DNA of 64,000 bases, taken from Gentiana macrophylla (lineage: Eukaryota; Streptophyta; Magnoliopsida; Gentianales; Gentianaceae). Every line of letters starts with the position of its first letter. Position 1 is the first letter of the stretch. Shown one piece after another: positions 46,527 through 59,517 of this stretch. The stretch lies in contig JAOBSW010000827.1 in assembly GCA_026214975.1 (NCBI GenBank), positions 28,708 through 92,707 of the forward strand, in the 5' to 3' direction. The notes below the pieces were generated by a model. That model was not told where the DNA came from. It saw only the letters and a list, made by a program, of their open reading frames with translations, and ran no database searches. Position numbers and translations under genes: made by a program.

Positions 46527-46721
46527 TTGGAAGCACAAAGAGTCCAAGAGGAAGCATCAGTAGAAGAGGAAGAAGAGGCTATTGAGGCTGAGCCCTTGAC
46601 TATCATCAAGCCTGTGGAAATTACTGACTCCTCACCAGAAGAGGTTGTTAAGTCTACTGAAGCTGAACAGGTTGTTGTTGAGCAATCTATTGGAGATATA
46701 CAGCAGATCTCATCGACCTGA
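46527..46721 (+). pseudogene. Extra coding region, part 3 (acidic segment)
   Basis: 64 codons, very rich in glutamate and valine (EEASVEEEEEAIEAEP). It looks like a disordered linker. The sequence 46318-46526 continues the same K/E-rich style with frame changes. Confidence 0.45.
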
Positions 46722-46978
46722 GCTCTTTGTAGTATCTCTTGAAGAACCATAGCAAACCACCTTTGAACTGAACTCTTTGTGGTAGTTGAAGAATTGGTCA
46801 AGACCCCGCAAGTGTTGCAAGAACTCGGGGAAGAAGCATCTCTTTGCTAACCTGGCGATGAGCATGTAAGTCGGGAGAACCAAGTGTTGTCTGCATGATG
46901 GAAGTAGTAGGTACAAATTTACAATCTCAAAGAACCTCACTGACTTTGAGACATCTGTTGAAGAAACAATGAATCTAC

Positions 46979-47966
46979 TTGTTGGAACCTTTGGAGGTCA
47001 ACAAGGCACTGAAAGAGCTCCCAGAAGAGTTTGTAGATCCCAAACTTCAACAAATTGCTGACTATTTTCAATGGAAGTTTGGTTTCTACAAGAGACAAAA
47101 GCCAGCTGCTGAACCTATGACAGACTTTGAGGAATGGGTTTTTAACAAGTTGGGAGTAGAAAATTTGTTGGACCTGGTTGATACCACTCTGCTGCAATCC
47201 AGATTGATGGACTTATTTGATGAACAACAGAAAGAGAAGGGTATCAAGTTTAGGGATCCAAGAGATGGCACTGATGACTCTTCCTCATCATCAGATTCTA
47301 GAGGAGATATCCCCTCTGGACCAGGAGGAACCAGTGGGACTGCAATATTAATAGAACCATCTGCACAACAGTCCACTTATACTGGTAGGTCTGCTGAGGG
47401 CCAGCAGACTGGAGAAATGGATGAGGATCTACAGGATCTCACCATGGATGATCTGGAAGCATTGATCAATGAAGGAATTAATTTGAGTGCTGGTAGGCTA
47501 GCTGATGAATCTTCAACATTCCATGTTGTAGAGCCTACTGCACAACCTGAAGCTGAACAGAGAGAGGATTTGGATGAAGAGAAGGTTACTGATTTCAGTG
47601 AACCTAGTGCCAGCTCAGAGGCATCTATTGAATATCAAGATGGATTTGACTTTGAGGGCATTCTTACTAAAATTGCCATTATCCTAACCAAGATTGGTCA
47701 TGCTGAAGGATTCCAAGTGGATAATGAGGCTATATTCGATCCACAGAGAGTTGAAGAGGAGGTACAGTTCTTTGAGTTACAACAAAGACTGGACTGAGTT
47801 GGAACAGGAGGTACATGCTGCTGAGTCTCAAACAACACCTGGACAAAGGTTGGAACCTAATTTGGGTTTGGAGGAAACCCCTGTTGTTGTTCAAGAGGCT
47901 CTTTGTAGTGGAGCCCTCTTGGAGACAAGACCCTTGAAGGAAAGAAGTCAGCGAGACTTACATTAA
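46979..47966 (+). pseudogene. Extra coding region, part 4 (long acidic/serine-rich segment)
   Basis: A 272-codon frame to 47797, then a frame change and another 57 codons to 47966. It starts with a possible folded segment (LQQIADYFQWKFGFYKRQ, then EEWVFNKLGVENLLDLV), followed by a serine and glycine-rich stretch (DDSSSSSDSRGD) and long E/D-rich disordered sequence. I do not recognise a domain. Third-position composition and long openness support past coding use. Confidence 0.5.
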
Positions 47967-47990
47967 TGAGGATGAGCATTTCTTTGGACT

Positions 47991-48418
47991 ATGACTTTAG
48001 TGATGAGGAGTTCGGATGCTGAAGAAGAGAATATTAATGTTGATCCACCACAGGCATTTGTTCCTATTTTTGAAGAACCAGCCCTTGATCCTATCTTGGA
48101 AGAATATCAAGGACCTAATCCTGCTGGATTGGATAGGAGTTGGGCATTGGTTGTGAGCAATCAGAGGCTACAACACAATGTTGAGGAGCCTCTTGATGAA
48201 GTGGCTTTGGTGGAAGGATGAGTGGTGAGATACCAGTAGAAGTTTTGAATGAGTTAAGAACTGTGAGGCATGATATGCAACAGTTAAGAACTCAACTGGA
48301 TAGACAGGAAGAAAGATTTGAAGAACTAATGAAAATGGTGAATGAAAACAGACAATCATGCCATGAGTTGCTTCAAACTTCACATCTACTCAAAATCTTT
48401 GTGAATGATCGATACTAG
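47991..48418 (+). pseudogene. Extra coding region, part 5 (coiled-coil segment)
   Basis: Two overlapping frames (47991-48221 and 48218-48418, sharing ATGA). The second reads LNELRTVRHDMQQLRTQLDR and on through EERFEELMKMVNEN with heptad-like leucine and methionine spacing, consistent with a coiled coil. Coiled coils near the C-terminus are described for Sirevirus env-like products. Confidence 0.5.
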
Positions 48419-48658
48419 ATGTGAGGGAATCAAGGTTGGAAATATCTTTGCAAAGAGAAGTTTACGAAAGACCAATTCTTATCCATCCATCGAAACTTGA
48501 TAAGCTTGCTTGAAACCCCTAGACTGCTTGAGCCTCTTTCGCACAACAACCCCTGTGCACGATCCTAAACTTCTATCGAGAGGATAACCTGCTTTGGAGC
48601 AAGCGGTGCAAGGAAGGATCACGACAATTGATACTAGGATGAAATCATTGAAGGACAA

Positions 48659-49266
48659 TTGAGCAACCTAGTTATCACACAAGAGAGTGTGCATGGCCTG
48701 CTGTCCCATTTTGTTGATGATGTCAATAAGGGGGAAGAGGCAACAACAGAAGCAAAAGAAGCTGCCAGAGTTTTTGCAAAGAAGAGATGGGAAGCTGATA
48801 CAAATGCTTTCAGACAACCAAAGACTGCGGACTTCCAATCAGCGATGAGCTTCTCCAACAATACAAGAAGGTGTACAATAACAGACATAGACCCTATCAT
48901 GACAAGGGGTTTCATGAAGGTCTGAACTTATTTTTGGGACTTAAGTTTTGGGAAGCAAGAATCAAATCCATGAGGGCCAAACACAGAGGTGGTAGAAGTG
49001 GAATAGGTATACCTACCACAAAGGCAAATGATTCAGTGAGTGAATTTAAAGAAGTTTATATGAGGTTAGGCTTCAGGGTAAATCAAATATCTCTTACTCT
49101 ACCTGAAGCATGGCATTGGTGGAAACATGTAAATCCTCATATTGACTTCTCTCTGATTGAAAATGATTGGATGAGAGATATGGTGAAAGAAATCAGAGAA
49201 TACCAAGAACAAGCAGAGAAAGCTAGACAAGAAAGGGAGAAAGATGATGAGATCGACATACTTTAA
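48659..49266 (+). pseudogene. Extra coding region, part 6 (C-terminus)
   Basis: Two frames overlapping at 48871-48925. The first has a K/E/A-rich helical stretch (EEATTEAKEAARVFAKKRWE). The second continues with a W-rich segment (LPEAWHWWKHVNPHIDF) and a charged helix (KEIREYQEQAEKARQEREKD), ending at TAA 49264-49266, 138 bp before the polypurine tract. The short distance to the tract shows this is the last coding part of the element. Confidence 0.55.
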
Positions 49267-49403
49267 CTGCATTTTGTTTTGGCTGATTCTAGACTGTAAT
49301 ATCTTTGAACAAATGATTATAATGAAAGATGACCATATTTGTTCTGTTTTTTGTTTTATATCTTTTTGCTTTGCTGTTAGGTGAGGGTATTGGCATCATC
49401 ACC

Positions 49404-49416
49404 AAAAAGGGGGAAA
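49404..49416 (+). promoter_or_regulatory. Copia polypurine tract
   Basis: AAAAAGGGGGAAA followed by TTG at the LTR start (49418). It primes plus-strand DNA synthesis. The immediate context ATCACCAAAAAGGGGG is typical of Sirevirus-type elements as I recall them. Confidence 0.92.
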
Positions 49417-49417
49417 T

Positions 49418-51127
49418 TGTTGGACTTATTTCTATGTTTTGATGATGAGTACCAGACTAGCTGTTATAGTGCAAAGGCAAAAAGATGTCTAGATCAAATG
49501 TATTGGTTTATTAGAGTTTGATTCATAAATAGGTTTGATCAAACAAGCAGTGTAATAAGTCGCTTGATTCATATCATCCAGACTGGTCAAATATCAGTAG
49601 GGTAGATAGGTCGATGAGACTAGTCGGGGAACCTGTTGAAGACTGAAGGCTGAGGGCTCAAACTCAGTTACAGAAGGCTAAGGGATCAAACTTAGTAATT
49701 ATAGTCAAGGATATGAAATCAGAATTTAGGCAAGTCTGTGATGACCTAAACTGATTACATATACCTTGTGTACAAGGTCTAAGTTCCATAAGTTGAATGA
49801 TGTTTGGAACTTGGTTATATTCAAAAAGGTGTAATCTAAATTCACAAATAAAAGTTAGATAAAAGAAGTCAGCTGCATTGTATTTTATACACAGCAAATT
49901 GGAGTTCAGCAGACTGACATGTATTCCAGAAGACTGATGAACCTGCTGATGATATACCTCGGTTAATTCAAGATTATATTGGAAAATTACATGGATAAGG
50001 ACAGCCAACTACCTCTGACTTATCAAACAAATCAAAGGCTGAGATTAAACAGACGTTGGGATGATTCAGATTATTATCCAATGGATATAAGTCAAGGTTG
50101 TGACCGCGACCTTGCAAAAGGAATTCGGCGAGTGTCGATCCTATGAATAGTGACAGAATGCAAATCAGATGGGACAAAGAACAAGGAACGGTTACATTTA
50201 AATTTCAAATACAAGTCACATGCATTCTTGCCTATAAATAGAGGACTTTCAACTCAGAAACAAGATGATGAAAATTAACAAACTTTGAAGAGATATTACT
50301 GAGCTGAAAAAACACCCTGTTGAACCTACTGAATTTAAATCTACTGAACTAGAGAAATTCTTCAAGTGTTTTCTACATTCAAGCTACATCAAGTATACAC
50401 ACTTGAAGCACTGCCAAGTCTTGATTATATCATCCTAATCAAGTTGCTTTTAAATGAATCATTTATTTGATTCAATCTTTATTTTATAAAGAACTCTTGA
50501 AGACAGTGAAGCATCTGTTGGGTGTGAAAGGCTGTTGTTTGTGGTGGGGTGGTGAAGAGGCAATCCTACCCTTCAAGGACCAGTGGAAGACTCAGGAGCA
50601 GCAATCCTACCTGTTCCCAGTTTTCAGTTTGTGAAGCCATAGTTATTGGTGAAGGACAATCATCTTAGGAATCTTTGTATAAGCTACATCAAAGATCTCT
50701 AGTGAATTTCTCCAACATCACAGGAGAAGAGTGGGTAGCGAGATTACACCACCTGGAACCACTATAAAATCTGCCTACTTACTTTCAGCATTTACTTTCT
50801 GCACTTAGTCTATTACATTCATCAGTCAATTGAATCTAGCAACTGAAATCACACACAGACACTACTGAGTATCTAATACTTAGTATCATATTTAACAACA
50901 AGTATTAAGGCTTAATATTGATATTATTCCGCTGCACAAATTCAGCAAACTTGACTATCGGTGAGACTCTTGTTTATCGGCCGAGGCTCTTGAGGTATCG
51001 ACAGACTCTTGAAGTATCAAGAATTTCTTTGAAGTTCTGAATTTGTTAACTCAAAAGTTTTAAGTGTTAAGTTTATTCACCCCCCCCCCCCTCTAAACTT
51101 AACCAAAGCCTTTTCAAGGGACCAACA
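49418..51127 (+). repeat. Copia 3' LTR (complete)
   Basis: 1710 bp from TGTTGGACTT to GGGACCAACA. Uninterrupted counterpart of the split 5' LTR. It has TATA motifs at 50233-50240 and 50763-50770 and a 12-base C run at 51080-51091. Differences from the 5' LTR are concentrated in short clusters around CAG/CTG words. Confidence 0.95.
50233..50240 (+). promoter_or_regulatory. TATA box in the Copia 3' LTR
   Basis: TATAAATA in GCCTATAAATAGAGG, identical to the copy at 17837. Transcripts starting here would read through the LTR into the downstream satellite. Confidence 0.6.
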
Positions 51128-51132
51128 CCCCC
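51128..51132 (+). repeat. Target site duplication, right (CCCCC)
   Basis: Repeats 17029-17033. The next bases, GATTTGAATAAACTC, complete the interrupted satellite monomer. Confidence 0.85.
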
Positions 51133-53039
51133 GATTTGAATAAACTCTACTACACAATTATATACAAAAAGTTGTAAACCCTTGTTTTGAGTAAACTCTA
51201 ATACAATAATATACAAAAAGTTTTAAACCCCCATTTCGAGAAAACTCTACTATACAATTATTTACAAAAAGTAGTAAACCCCCGTTTTGAGTAAACTCTA
51301 CAATAATTATATACAAAAAGTTGTATACCTTCATTTTGAGTGAACTCTACTATAATTATATACAAAAAGTTGTTAACCCCCGTTTTTTTGAGTAAACTAT
51401 AATACAATAATATACAAAAAGTTGTAAATCCCAGTTTTGAGTAAACTCTACTATACAATTATTTAGAAAATACCTCCGTTTTGAGTGAACTCTACTATAT
51501 TTATATACAAAAAGTTGTAAACCCCCGTTTTGAGTAAACTCTAAAACAAAAATATACATAAAGTTGTAAACCCCAATTTTGAGTAAACTCTACTATACAA
51601 TTATATAAAAAAAGTTGTAAACTCCCGTTTTGAGTAAACTCTAATACAATAATATACAAAAAGTTGTAAACCCCCGTTTTGAGTAAACTCTACTATAATT
51701 ATATACAAAAAGATGTAAACACCCATTTTGAGGGAACTCTAATTCAATAATATACAAAAAGTTGTAAACCCCATTTTCAGTAAACTCTACTATACAATTA
51801 TTTACAAAAAGTTGTAAACCTCCGTTTTGAGTGAACTCTATAATAATTATATACAAAAATTTGTTAACCCGCGTTTTGAGTAAACTCTAATACAATAATA
51901 TACAAAAAGTTGTAACCCCCATTTTGAGTAAACTCTACTATACAATTATTTACAAAAAGTTGTAAACCTCCGCTTTGAGTGAACTCTATAATTATATACA
52001 AAAAGTAGTAAACCCCCATTTTTAGTAAACTCTACTATACAATTATATACAAAAAGTTGTAAACCCCCGTTTTAAGTAAACTCTACTACAATAAGATACA
52101 AGAAGTCGTAAACCCCCGTTTTGAGTAAACTCTACTATACAATTATTTACAAAAAATTGTAAACCCCTATTAAAATGTACTATAATTATATACAAAAAGT
52201 TGTAAACCCTCGTTTTTAGTAAACTCTAATACAATAATATACAAAAAGTTGTAAACTCCCGTTTTGAGTAAACTCTACTATACAATTATATACGAAAAGT
52301 TGTAAACCCCCGTTTTGAGTATACTTTAATACAATAATATACGAAAAGTTGTAAACCCCCGTTTTGAGTAAAATCTACAATACAATTATTTATAAAAAGT
52401 TGTAAACCCCCGTTTTGAGTAAACTATACTATACAATTATTTACAATACGTTATAAACCCCCGTCTTGAGTAAACTTTACTACAATTATAAACAAAAAGT
52501 TGTAAAACCCCTGTTTTGAGTGAACTTTAATACAATAATATAGAAAAAGTTGTAAACCCCCGTTTTGAGTAAACTCTACTTTACAATTATATACAAAAAT
52601 TTGAAAATCCCCGTTTTATTGTACAAAAAATTGTAAACGCCTATTTTGAGTAAACTCTACAATACAATATATACAAAAAGTTGTAAAACCCCGTTTTGAG
52701 TAAACTCTACTACACAATTATATACAAAAAGTTGTAAACCCCCATTTTGAGTAAACACTAATAAAATAATATACAAAAAGTTGTAAACCCCCGTTTTGAG
52801 TAAACTCTACTATAATTATATACAAAAAGTTGTAAACCCTCATTTTTAGTAAACTCTAATACAATAATATACAAAAAGTTGTAAACCCCCGTTTTGAGTA
52901 AACTCTACTATACAATTATATACAAAAAGTTGTAAACCACCGTTTTGAGTAAAATCTACAATACAATTATATACAAAAAGTTGTAAACCTCCGTTTTGAG
53001 TAAACTTTAATATAATAATATACAAAAAGTTGTAAACCA

Positions 53040-56000
53040 CCGTTTTGAGTAAACTCTACTATACAATTATTTAAAAAAATGTTGTAAACCCCCGTTTTGA
53101 GTAAACTCTACAATACAATTATTTACAAAAAGTTGTAAACCCCTGTTTTGAGTAAATTCTACTATAATTATATACAAAACAACCCCCGTTTTGAGTGAAC
53201 TCTAATACAATAATATAAGAAAAGTTGTAAACCCCCGTTTTGAGCAAACTCTATTATACAATTATATACAAAAAGTTGTAAACTCTCTTTTTAAGTAAAC
53301 TCTACTATAAAATTATTTACAAAAAGTTGTAAACCCCCGTTTTGAGTAAACTTTACTAAAATTATATACAAAAAGTTGTAAACCTCCGTTTTGAGAAAAC
53401 TCTAATACAATAGTATACAAAATGTTGTAAACCCCCGTTATGAGTAAACTCTAATACAATAATATACAAAAAGTTGTAAACCCCCGTTTTGAGTAAACAC
53501 TAATATACAATTGTATACAAAAAGTTGTAAACCTCCGATTTTGAGTAAACTCTACTATACAATTATATACAAAAAATTGTAAACCCCCGTTTTGAGTAAA
53601 CTCTACTATACAATTATATACAAAAAGTTGTAAACCTCCGTTTTGAGTAAACTCCACTATAATTATATACAAAAAGTTGTAAACCCCCATTTTGAGTACA
53701 ATAATATACAAAATGTTGTAAACCCCCGTTTTGAGTAAACTCTATTATACAATTATATACAAAAAGTTGTAAACCCTCATTTTGTTGTACAAAAAGTTGT
53801 AAACCCCCGTTTTGAGTAAACTCTACTATACAATTGTAAACAAAAAGTTGTAAACCCCCGTTTCGAGTAAACTCTACTATAATTATATACAAAAAGGTGT
53901 AAACCTCCGTTTTGAGTGAACACTACTATAATTATATACAAAAAGTTGTTAACCCCCATTTTGAGTAAACTCTAATACAATAATATACAAAATGTTGTAA
54001 ACCCCCGTTTTGAGTAAACTCTATTATACAATTATTTACAAAAAGTTGTAAACCCCCGTTTTGAGGAAACTCTACTATACAAAAAGTTGTAAACCCTCGT
54101 TTTGAGTGAACTCTAATACAATAATATACAAAAAGTTATAAAACCCCGTTTTGAGTAAACTCTACTATACAATTATATACAAAAAGTTGTAAACCCCCGT
54201 TTTAAGTAAACTCTACTATATAATTATATAAAAAAGGTTGTAGAACCCCTTTTAATTGTACGAAAAAGTTGTAAATCCCTGTTTTGAGAAAACTCTACTA
54301 TACAATTATATACAAATAGTTGTAAACCCCCGTTTTGAGTAAACTCTAATACAATAATATACAAAAAGTTGTAATCCCCCGTTTTGAGTAAACTCTACTA
54401 TACAATTATATACAAAAAGTTGTAAACACCCGTTTTGAGTAAACTCTACTATCCAATTATATACAAAAAGTTGTAAACCCCCGTTTTAAGTAAACGCTAC
54501 TATAAAATTATTTACAAAAAGTTGTAAACCCCCGTTTTGAGTAAACTCTACTATACAATTATATACAAAAAGTTGTAAACCTCCGTTTTGAGTAAACTCT
54601 ACTATAATTATATACAAAAAGTTGTAAACCCCCGTTTTGAGTATAATAATATACAAATAGTTGTAAACCCCTATTTTGAGTAGACTCTACTATACAAATT
54701 ATATACAAAAAGTTGTAAACCCCCGTTTTATTGAACTAAAATTTGTAAACCCCTGTTTTGAGTAAACTATACTATACAATTATATATAAAAAGTTGTAAA
54801 CCCCCGTTTTGAGTAAACTCTACTATAATTATATACAAAAAGGTGTAAACCTCCGTTTTGAGTGAACTCTACTATAATTATATACAAAAACTTGTTACCC
54901 CTATTTTGAGTAAACTCTAATACAATAATATACAAAAAGTTGTAAACCCCCATTTTGAGTAAACTCTACTATACAATTATTGACAAAAAGTCGTAAACCC
55001 CCCGTTTTGAGGGAACTATACTATACAATTATATACAAAAAGTTGTAAACCTCCGTTTTGTGTGAACTAGACTATAATTATATACAAAAAGTTGTAAACC
55101 CCCGTTTTGAGTAAACTCTACTATAGAATTATATATAAAAAGTTGTAAACACCCATTTTGAGTAAACTCTACTATACAATTATATACAAAAAGTTGTACA
55201 TCCCCGTTTTATTGTACAAATAGTTGTAAACCCTCATTTTGAGTAAACTCTAATACAATTATATACAAAAAGTTGTAAACCCCTATTTTGAGTAAACTCT
55301 ACTATACCATTAATTACAAAAATTTGTAAACCCCCGTTTTGTGTAAACTCTACTATAATTATATACAAAAAGTTGTGTACCTTCGTTTTGAGTGAACTCT
55401 ACTATAATTATATACAAAAAGTTGTTAACCCATGTTTTGAGTAAACTATAATACAATAATATACAAAAAGTTGTAAATCCCAGTTTTGAGTAACTCTACT
55501 ATACAATTATTTAGAAAATACCGACATTTTGAATGAACTCTACTATATTTATATACAAAAAGTTGTAAACCCACATTTTGAGTAAACTCTAATACAAAAA
55601 TATACATAAAGTTGTAAACCCCCATTTTGAGTAAACTCTACTATACAATTATATACAAAAAGCTTTAAACCTCCGTTTTGAGTGAACTCTATAATAATTA
55701 TATACAAAAATTTGTTAGCCCCTGTTTTGAGTAAACTCTAATACAATAATATAGAAAAAGTTGTAAACCCCTATTTAGAGTAAACTCAACTATACAATTA
55801 TTTACAAAAAGTTATAAAACTCTGTTTTGAGTGAACTCTAGTATAATTATATACAAAAAGTTGTAAACCCCAATTTGAGTAAACTCTACTATACAATTAT
55901 ATACAAAAATTTGTAAACCCTCGTTTTGAGTAAACTCTACTACAATAATATACAAAAAGTTGTAAACCCCTGTTTTGAGTAAACTCTACTATACAATTAT

Positions 56001-57520
56001 TTACAAAAAGTTGTAAACCCTCATTTTGAGTAAACTCTACTATAATTATATACAAAAAGTTGTAAACCCTCGTTTTTAGTAAACTCTAATACAATAGTAT
56101 ACAAAAAGTTGTAAACCCCCGTTTTGAGTAAACTCTACTATACAATTATATACGAAAAGTTGTAAACCCTCGTTTTGAGTAAACTTTAATACAATAATAT
56201 ACGAAAAGTTGTAAACCCCCGTTTTGAGTAAAATCTATAATACAATTATTTATAAAATGTTGTAAACCCCCATTTTGAGTAAACTCTACTATACATTTAT
56301 TTACAATATGTTATAAACCCCCGTTTTGAGTAAACTTTAGTACAATTATAAACAAAAAGTTGTAAACCCCCGTTTTGAGTGAACTTTAATACAATAATAT
56401 AGAATAAGTTGTAAACCCTTGTTTTGAGTAAACTCTACTTTATAATTATATAAAAAAAGTTGAAAACCCCCGTTTTATTGTACAAGAAGTTGTAAACCCC
56501 TATTTTGAGTAAACTCTACTATACCATATATACAAAAAGTTGTAAAACCCTGTTTTGAGTAAACTCTACTATAAAATTATTTACAAAAATTTGTAAACTT
56601 TACTATAATTATATACAAAAAAGTTGTAAACCTCCGTTTTGAGTTAACTCTAATACAATAGTATACAAAAAGTTGTAAACCCCGTTTTGAGTTAACTCTA
56701 ATACAATAATATACAAAAAGTTGTAAACCCCCGTTTTGAGTAAACACTATGATAATTATATACAAAAAATTCTAAACCCCCGATTTGTGTGAACTATAGA
56801 ACAATAATATACAAAAAGTTGTAAATCCCGGTTTTGAGTAAACTCTACTGTACAATTATATACAAAAAGTTGTAAACCCCCGTTTTGAGTGAACTCTACT
56901 ACAATTATATACAAAAAGTTTTAAACCTCAGTTTTGAGTACAATAATATACAAAAAGTTGTAAACTCCCGTTTTTAGTAAACTCTACTATACAATTATAT
57001 ACAAAAAGTTGTAAACCCCCGTTTTATTGTACAAAAAGTTGTAAACCACCGTTTTGAGTAAACTCTACTATACAATTATATACAAAAAGTTGTAAACTCC
57101 CATTTTGAGTAAACTCTACTATAAATATATATCCTCCGTTTTGAGTGAACTCTACTATAATTATATACAAAAAGTTGTTAACCTTCCTTTTGAGTAACCT
57201 CTAATAAAATAGTATACAAAAAGTTGTATACACCCATTTTGAGTAACTCTACTATACAATTATTTACAAAAAGTTGTAAACCCCCGTTTGGAGGAAACTC
57301 TACTATACAATTATATACAAAAAGTTGTAAACCTCCGTTTTTAGTGAACTCTATTATAATTATACACAAAAAGTTGTAAACCCCCGTTTTGAGTAAACTC
57401 TAATACAATAATATACAAAAAGTTATAAACCCCCGTTTTGAGTAAACGCTATAATACAATTATATACAAAAAGTTGTAAACCCCTATTTTGAATAAACTC
57501 TAATACAATAATATACAAAA
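53040..57520. repeat. Long-period satellite duplication, copy 1
   Basis: Corresponds to 59518-64000 at an offset of 6478-6480 bp. Shared rare words in order include ACAAAACAACCCCC (53173 and 59651), GTTTCGAGTAAACTC, TAGAAAATACCGAC and ATAAATATATATCCTCC (57121 and 63600). Similarity continues leftward to about 52440 with a shifted offset, because one copy has an extra monomer (near 53000) and the other about 0.5 kb of extra monomers (58600-59120). Confidence 0.85.
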
Positions 57521-59517
57521 AGTTGTAAACCCTCGTTTTGAGTAAACTCTACTATACAATTATTTACAAAAAGTTGTAAACCCCTATTTTGAGTAAACTT
57601 TACTATAATTATATACAAAAAGTTGTAAACCTCCGTTTTGAGTGAACTCTACTATAATTATATACAAAAACTTGTTAACCTTAGTTTTGAGTAAACTCTA
57701 ATACAATAATATACAAAATGTTGTAAATCCCCATTTTGAGTAAACTCTACTATACAATTATTTAGAAAATACCTTCGTTTTATGTGAACTCTACTATAAT
57801 TATATACAAAAAGTTGTAAACCTCCGTTTTGAGTGAACTCTATAATAATTATATACAAAAATTTGTTAACCCGCGTTTTGAGTAAACTTTAATACAATAA
57901 TATACAAAAAGTTGTAAACCCCCATTTTGAGTAAACTCTACTATACAATTATTTACAAAAAGTTGTAAACCTCCGTTTTGAGTGAACTCTAGTATAATTA
58001 TATACAAAAAGTTGTAAACCCCCATTTTGAGTAAACTCTACTATACAATTATATACAAAAAGTTGTAAACCCCCGTTTTAAGTAAACTCTACTACAATAA
58101 TATATAAAAAGTTGTAAACCCCCATTTTGAGTAAACTCTACTATACAATTATTTACAAAAAGTTGTAAACCCCTATTAAACTCTACTATAATTATATACA
58201 AAAAGTTGTAAACCCTCATTTTTAGTAAACTCTAATACAATAATATACAAAAAGTTGTAAACTCCCGTTTTGAGTAAACTCTACTATACAATTATATACG
58301 AAAAGTTGTAAACCCCCGTTTTGAGTAAACTTTAATACAATAATATACGAAAAGTTGTAAACCCCCGTTTTGAGTAAAATCTACAATACAATTATTTATA
58401 AAAAGTTGTAAACCCCTGTTTTGAGTAAACTATACTATACAATTATTTACAATAAGTTATAAACCCCCGTCTTGAGTAAAATTTACTACAATTATAAACA
58501 AAAAGTTGTAAAACCCCCGTTTTGAGTGAACTTTAATACAATAATATAGAAAACGTTGTAAACCCCCGTTTTGAGTAAACTCTACTTTACAATTATATAC
58601 AAAAAAATCCCGTTTGTATTGTACAAAATTATTACAAAAAGTTGTAAACCCCTATTTTGAGTAAACTCTACTATACAATTATATACAAAAAGTTGTAAAC
58701 CCCCATTTTGAGTAAACTCTACTATACAATTATATACAAAAAGTTGTAAACCCCGTTTTGAGTAAACTCTACTATACAATTATATACAAAAAGTTGTAAA
58801 CCCCCGTTTTGAGTAAACTCTACTACAATTATATACAAAAAGTTGTAAACCTCCGTTTTGAGTAAACTCTACTATACAATTATATACAAAAAGTTGTAAA
58901 CCCTCGTTTTGAGTAAACTCTACTATACAATTATATACAACGTTTTGAGTATACTCTACTGTACAATTATATAAAAAAAGTTGTAAACCCCATTTTGAGT
59001 GAACTCTACTACAATTATATACAAAAAGTTGTGAACCCCGTTTTGAGTAAACTCTAATACAATAATATACAAAAAGTTGTAAACCACCGTTTTGAGTAAA
59101 CTCTACTATACAATTATATACAAAAATTTGTAAACCCCCGTTTTATTGTACAAAAATTTGTAAACCCCTGTTTTGAGTAAACTCTACAATACAATATATA
59201 CAAAAAGTTGTAAACCCCGTTTTGAGTAAACTCTACTATACAATTATATACAAAAAGTTGTAAACCCCCATTTTGAGTAAACACAAATAAAATAATATAC
59301 AAAAAGTTGTAAACCCCCGTTTTGAGTAAACTCTACTATAAATTATATACAAAAAGTTGTAAACCCTCGTTTTTAGTAAACTCTAAAACAATAATATACA
59401 AAAAGTTGTAAACCCCCGTTTTGAGTAAACTCTACTATACGATTATATACAAAAAGTTGTAAACCACCGTTTTGAGTAAAATCTACAATACAATTATATA
59501 CAAAAAGTTGTAAACCT

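Larger units (their letters stand above)
17034..51127 (+). mobile_element. Sirevirus-like Ty1/Copia retrotransposon carrying a nested Gypsy element
   Basis: Begins TGTTGG and ends CCAACA, flanked by CCCCC. The 3' LTR is 1710 bp (49418-51127). The 5' LTR is the same sequence split by a 20.4 kb insertion. The primer site (39123-39134) and polypurine tract (49404-49416) sit correctly beside the LTRs. Module order is gag, protease, integrase, reverse transcriptase, RNase H; integrase before reverse transcriptase defines Copia. Long LTRs, zinc knuckles in gag and a long extra coding region after RNase H resemble Sirevirus (SIRE/Maximus) elements; that lineage call is inferred. Excluding the insertion the element is about 13.7 kb. 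Confidence 0.92.

Noticed and set aside
46352..46801. 149-codon minus-strand frame opposite the extra Copia coding region
   Set aside because: Serine/threonine-rich shadow of the acidic plus-strand coding sequence; no domain.
51080..51091. Run of 12 C in the Copia 3' LTR as a functional element
   Set aside because: The 5' LTR has 6 C at the same place; a homopolymer length difference is most likely slippage or sequencing error.
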